Source of the DNA: Acidipropionibacterium acidipropionici
GTDB lineage: Bacteria > Actinomycetota > Actinomycetes > Propionibacteriales > Propionibacteriaceae
Direction of reading: 5' to 3'
Length of the DNA stretch: 64,000 nt
Assembly: GCF_001441165.1 (NCBI RefSeq)
Contig: NZ_CP013126.1
Span: forward strand, 2,695,551 to 2,759,550
Of this stretch, positions 63,512 through 64,000 are shown in pieces. The position numbers and the translations under genes were made by a program. Position 1 is the first letter of the stretch. Each line of letters starts with the position of its first letter. The notes beneath the pieces are model-generated. The model was not told the DNA's origin. It was given only the letters and a program-made list of their open reading frames with translations, and made no database searches.

Positions 63512-63993
63512 CAGCGGATGAAGAATCCGACGGTCACCCACAGCGAGAACCAGCCGAACTTCATCTTCGTCGTCGCGGCATAGATCACCACGAGATAGAC
63601 CGGTGGGATGCCGGTGACCGCGGAGAAGATGAGGATGGGCATTCCCCAGCGGGGGCTCTCCACCAGGTGCGCGGCGCGGGCGTTCCAGCGTCGCCACCGC
63701 GCCCGCCATGACCCGTCGGGCACCGGCTTCTTCGGCCGCGGGGCGAACCACTTGAGCCTGCGGCCGTTGCGGACCGCCCAGAACATGATGACCTTGCCGA
63801 CGCCGTGGCCCAGGGCCAGCCCGATGGCCACCTCGACTGGGCCCAGCAGGCCGCTGGCCAGCGAGCCGACGATGAAGATCTCGGAGTTGAGGATCGGCAC
63901 CAGGCTGGAGACCACGCCGAAGCCGAAGGCCGAGGCGATCTCGTACCAGAAACGCCCGGTCATCCAGACGTGGGTGAGAAGCAGGGCGCTCAA
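63463..63993 (-). CDS. VTT/DedA-like membrane protein, start uncertain
   Basis: Up to 176 residues with about four hydrophobic segments. SLVPILNSEIFIVGSLAS near the N-terminus and a C-terminal half with FSAVTGIPPVYLVVIYAA and GFFIRCYALALATHWG recall SNARE-associated (VTT) YqaA-type proteins, but the match is by eye only. The frame is open to the window edge. ATG 63963 or TTG 63993 are possible starts; the gene may extend further. Its 3' end overlaps the extended frame of the interrupted binding-protein gene. Confidence 0.5.
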   Translation of the reverse strand: MSALLLTHVWMTGRFWYEIASAFGFGVVSSLVPILNSEIFIVGSLASGLLGPVEVAIGLALGHGVGKVIMFWAVRNGRRLKWFAPRPKKPVPDGSWRARWRRWNARAAHLVESPRWGMPILIFSAVTGIPPVYLVVIYAATTKMKFGWFSLWVTVGFFIRCYALALATHWGVHLVM

Positions 63994-64000
63994 GTGCGGT

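Overview
The window is high-GC actinobacterial DNA with densely packed genes and many ATGA/GTGA stop-start overlaps. The gene content points to the family Propionibacteriaceae, most likely Acidipropionibacterium or a close relative; the genus is an inference. The main pointers are methylmalonyl-CoA epimerase and PduO-type cobalamin adenosyltransferase (B12-dependent propionate metabolism), a NucS mismatch endonuclease, and the order atp operon - DUF2550 - PduO - NucS - coiled-coil protein - epimerase - thioredoxin-like protein - glgB/mak/glgE/glgP. From memory, that order resembles the Mycobacterium and Streptomyces chromosomes.

Region 1 (1-21825) is an exopolysaccharide locus. It encodes a Wzx-type flippase, an O-antigen ligase/polymerase-like protein, two short Wzz-like membrane proteins, four glycosyltransferases (one a two-domain fusion), two exported beta-helix paralogues, an exported PIG-L deacetylase and an SGNH-like hydrolase. 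With them sits an unusual activation/amidation set: an AMP-forming ligase, two glutamine-dependent asparagine-synthase homologues, a NadE-like enzyme without a glutaminase domain, a stand-alone acyl carrier protein and a serine-acetyltransferase-like protein. This set may build or attach an amidated or acylated substituent on the polysaccharide.

Region 2 (21934-30311) is a complete F-type ATP synthase operon, preceded by AtpI-like and AtpZ-like genes and followed by a DUF2550 gene. Region 3 (30405-39389) holds housekeeping genes: PduO, a lipoprotein cyclophilin, an alpha/beta hydrolase, a small zinc-ribbon-like protein, NucS, a FilP/Scy/DivIVA-like coiled-coil protein, methylmalonyl-CoA epimerase, a PH-domain membrane protein, phosphoglucomutase and a thioredoxin-fold protein without its CXXC.

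Region 4 (39390-57022) is carbohydrate and glycogen metabolism. A 65-bp tandem repeat precedes a beta-phosphoglucomutase-like HAD gene coupled to a GH65 disaccharide phosphorylase. These converge on a beta-glucoside-type PTS EIIBCA. Next come the GlgE pathway operon glgE-mak-glgB, divergent glgP, and glgX. Between glgP and glgX lies a lower-GC insertion of two genes (53769-54769): a signal-peptide protein with an HxxxxH motif and a small acidic partner, which look like a secreted effector and an immunity protein. This is the best candidate for an undescribed system.

Region 5 (57216-64000) has a cysteine desulfurase, tRNA 2-thiouridylase MnmA, a MetE/UROD-fold protein and a small membrane protein. 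A TPP riboswitch follows, leading through a 7-codon leader ORF into a pyrimidine-precursor ABC transporter whose binding-protein gene carries an in-frame stop. A VTT-like membrane protein closes the window. Many genes carry a TANNNT -10 element 6-8 nt before the start codon and no ribosome binding site, which implies widespread leaderless transcription. No tRNA, rRNA, insertion sequence or CRISPR array was seen.
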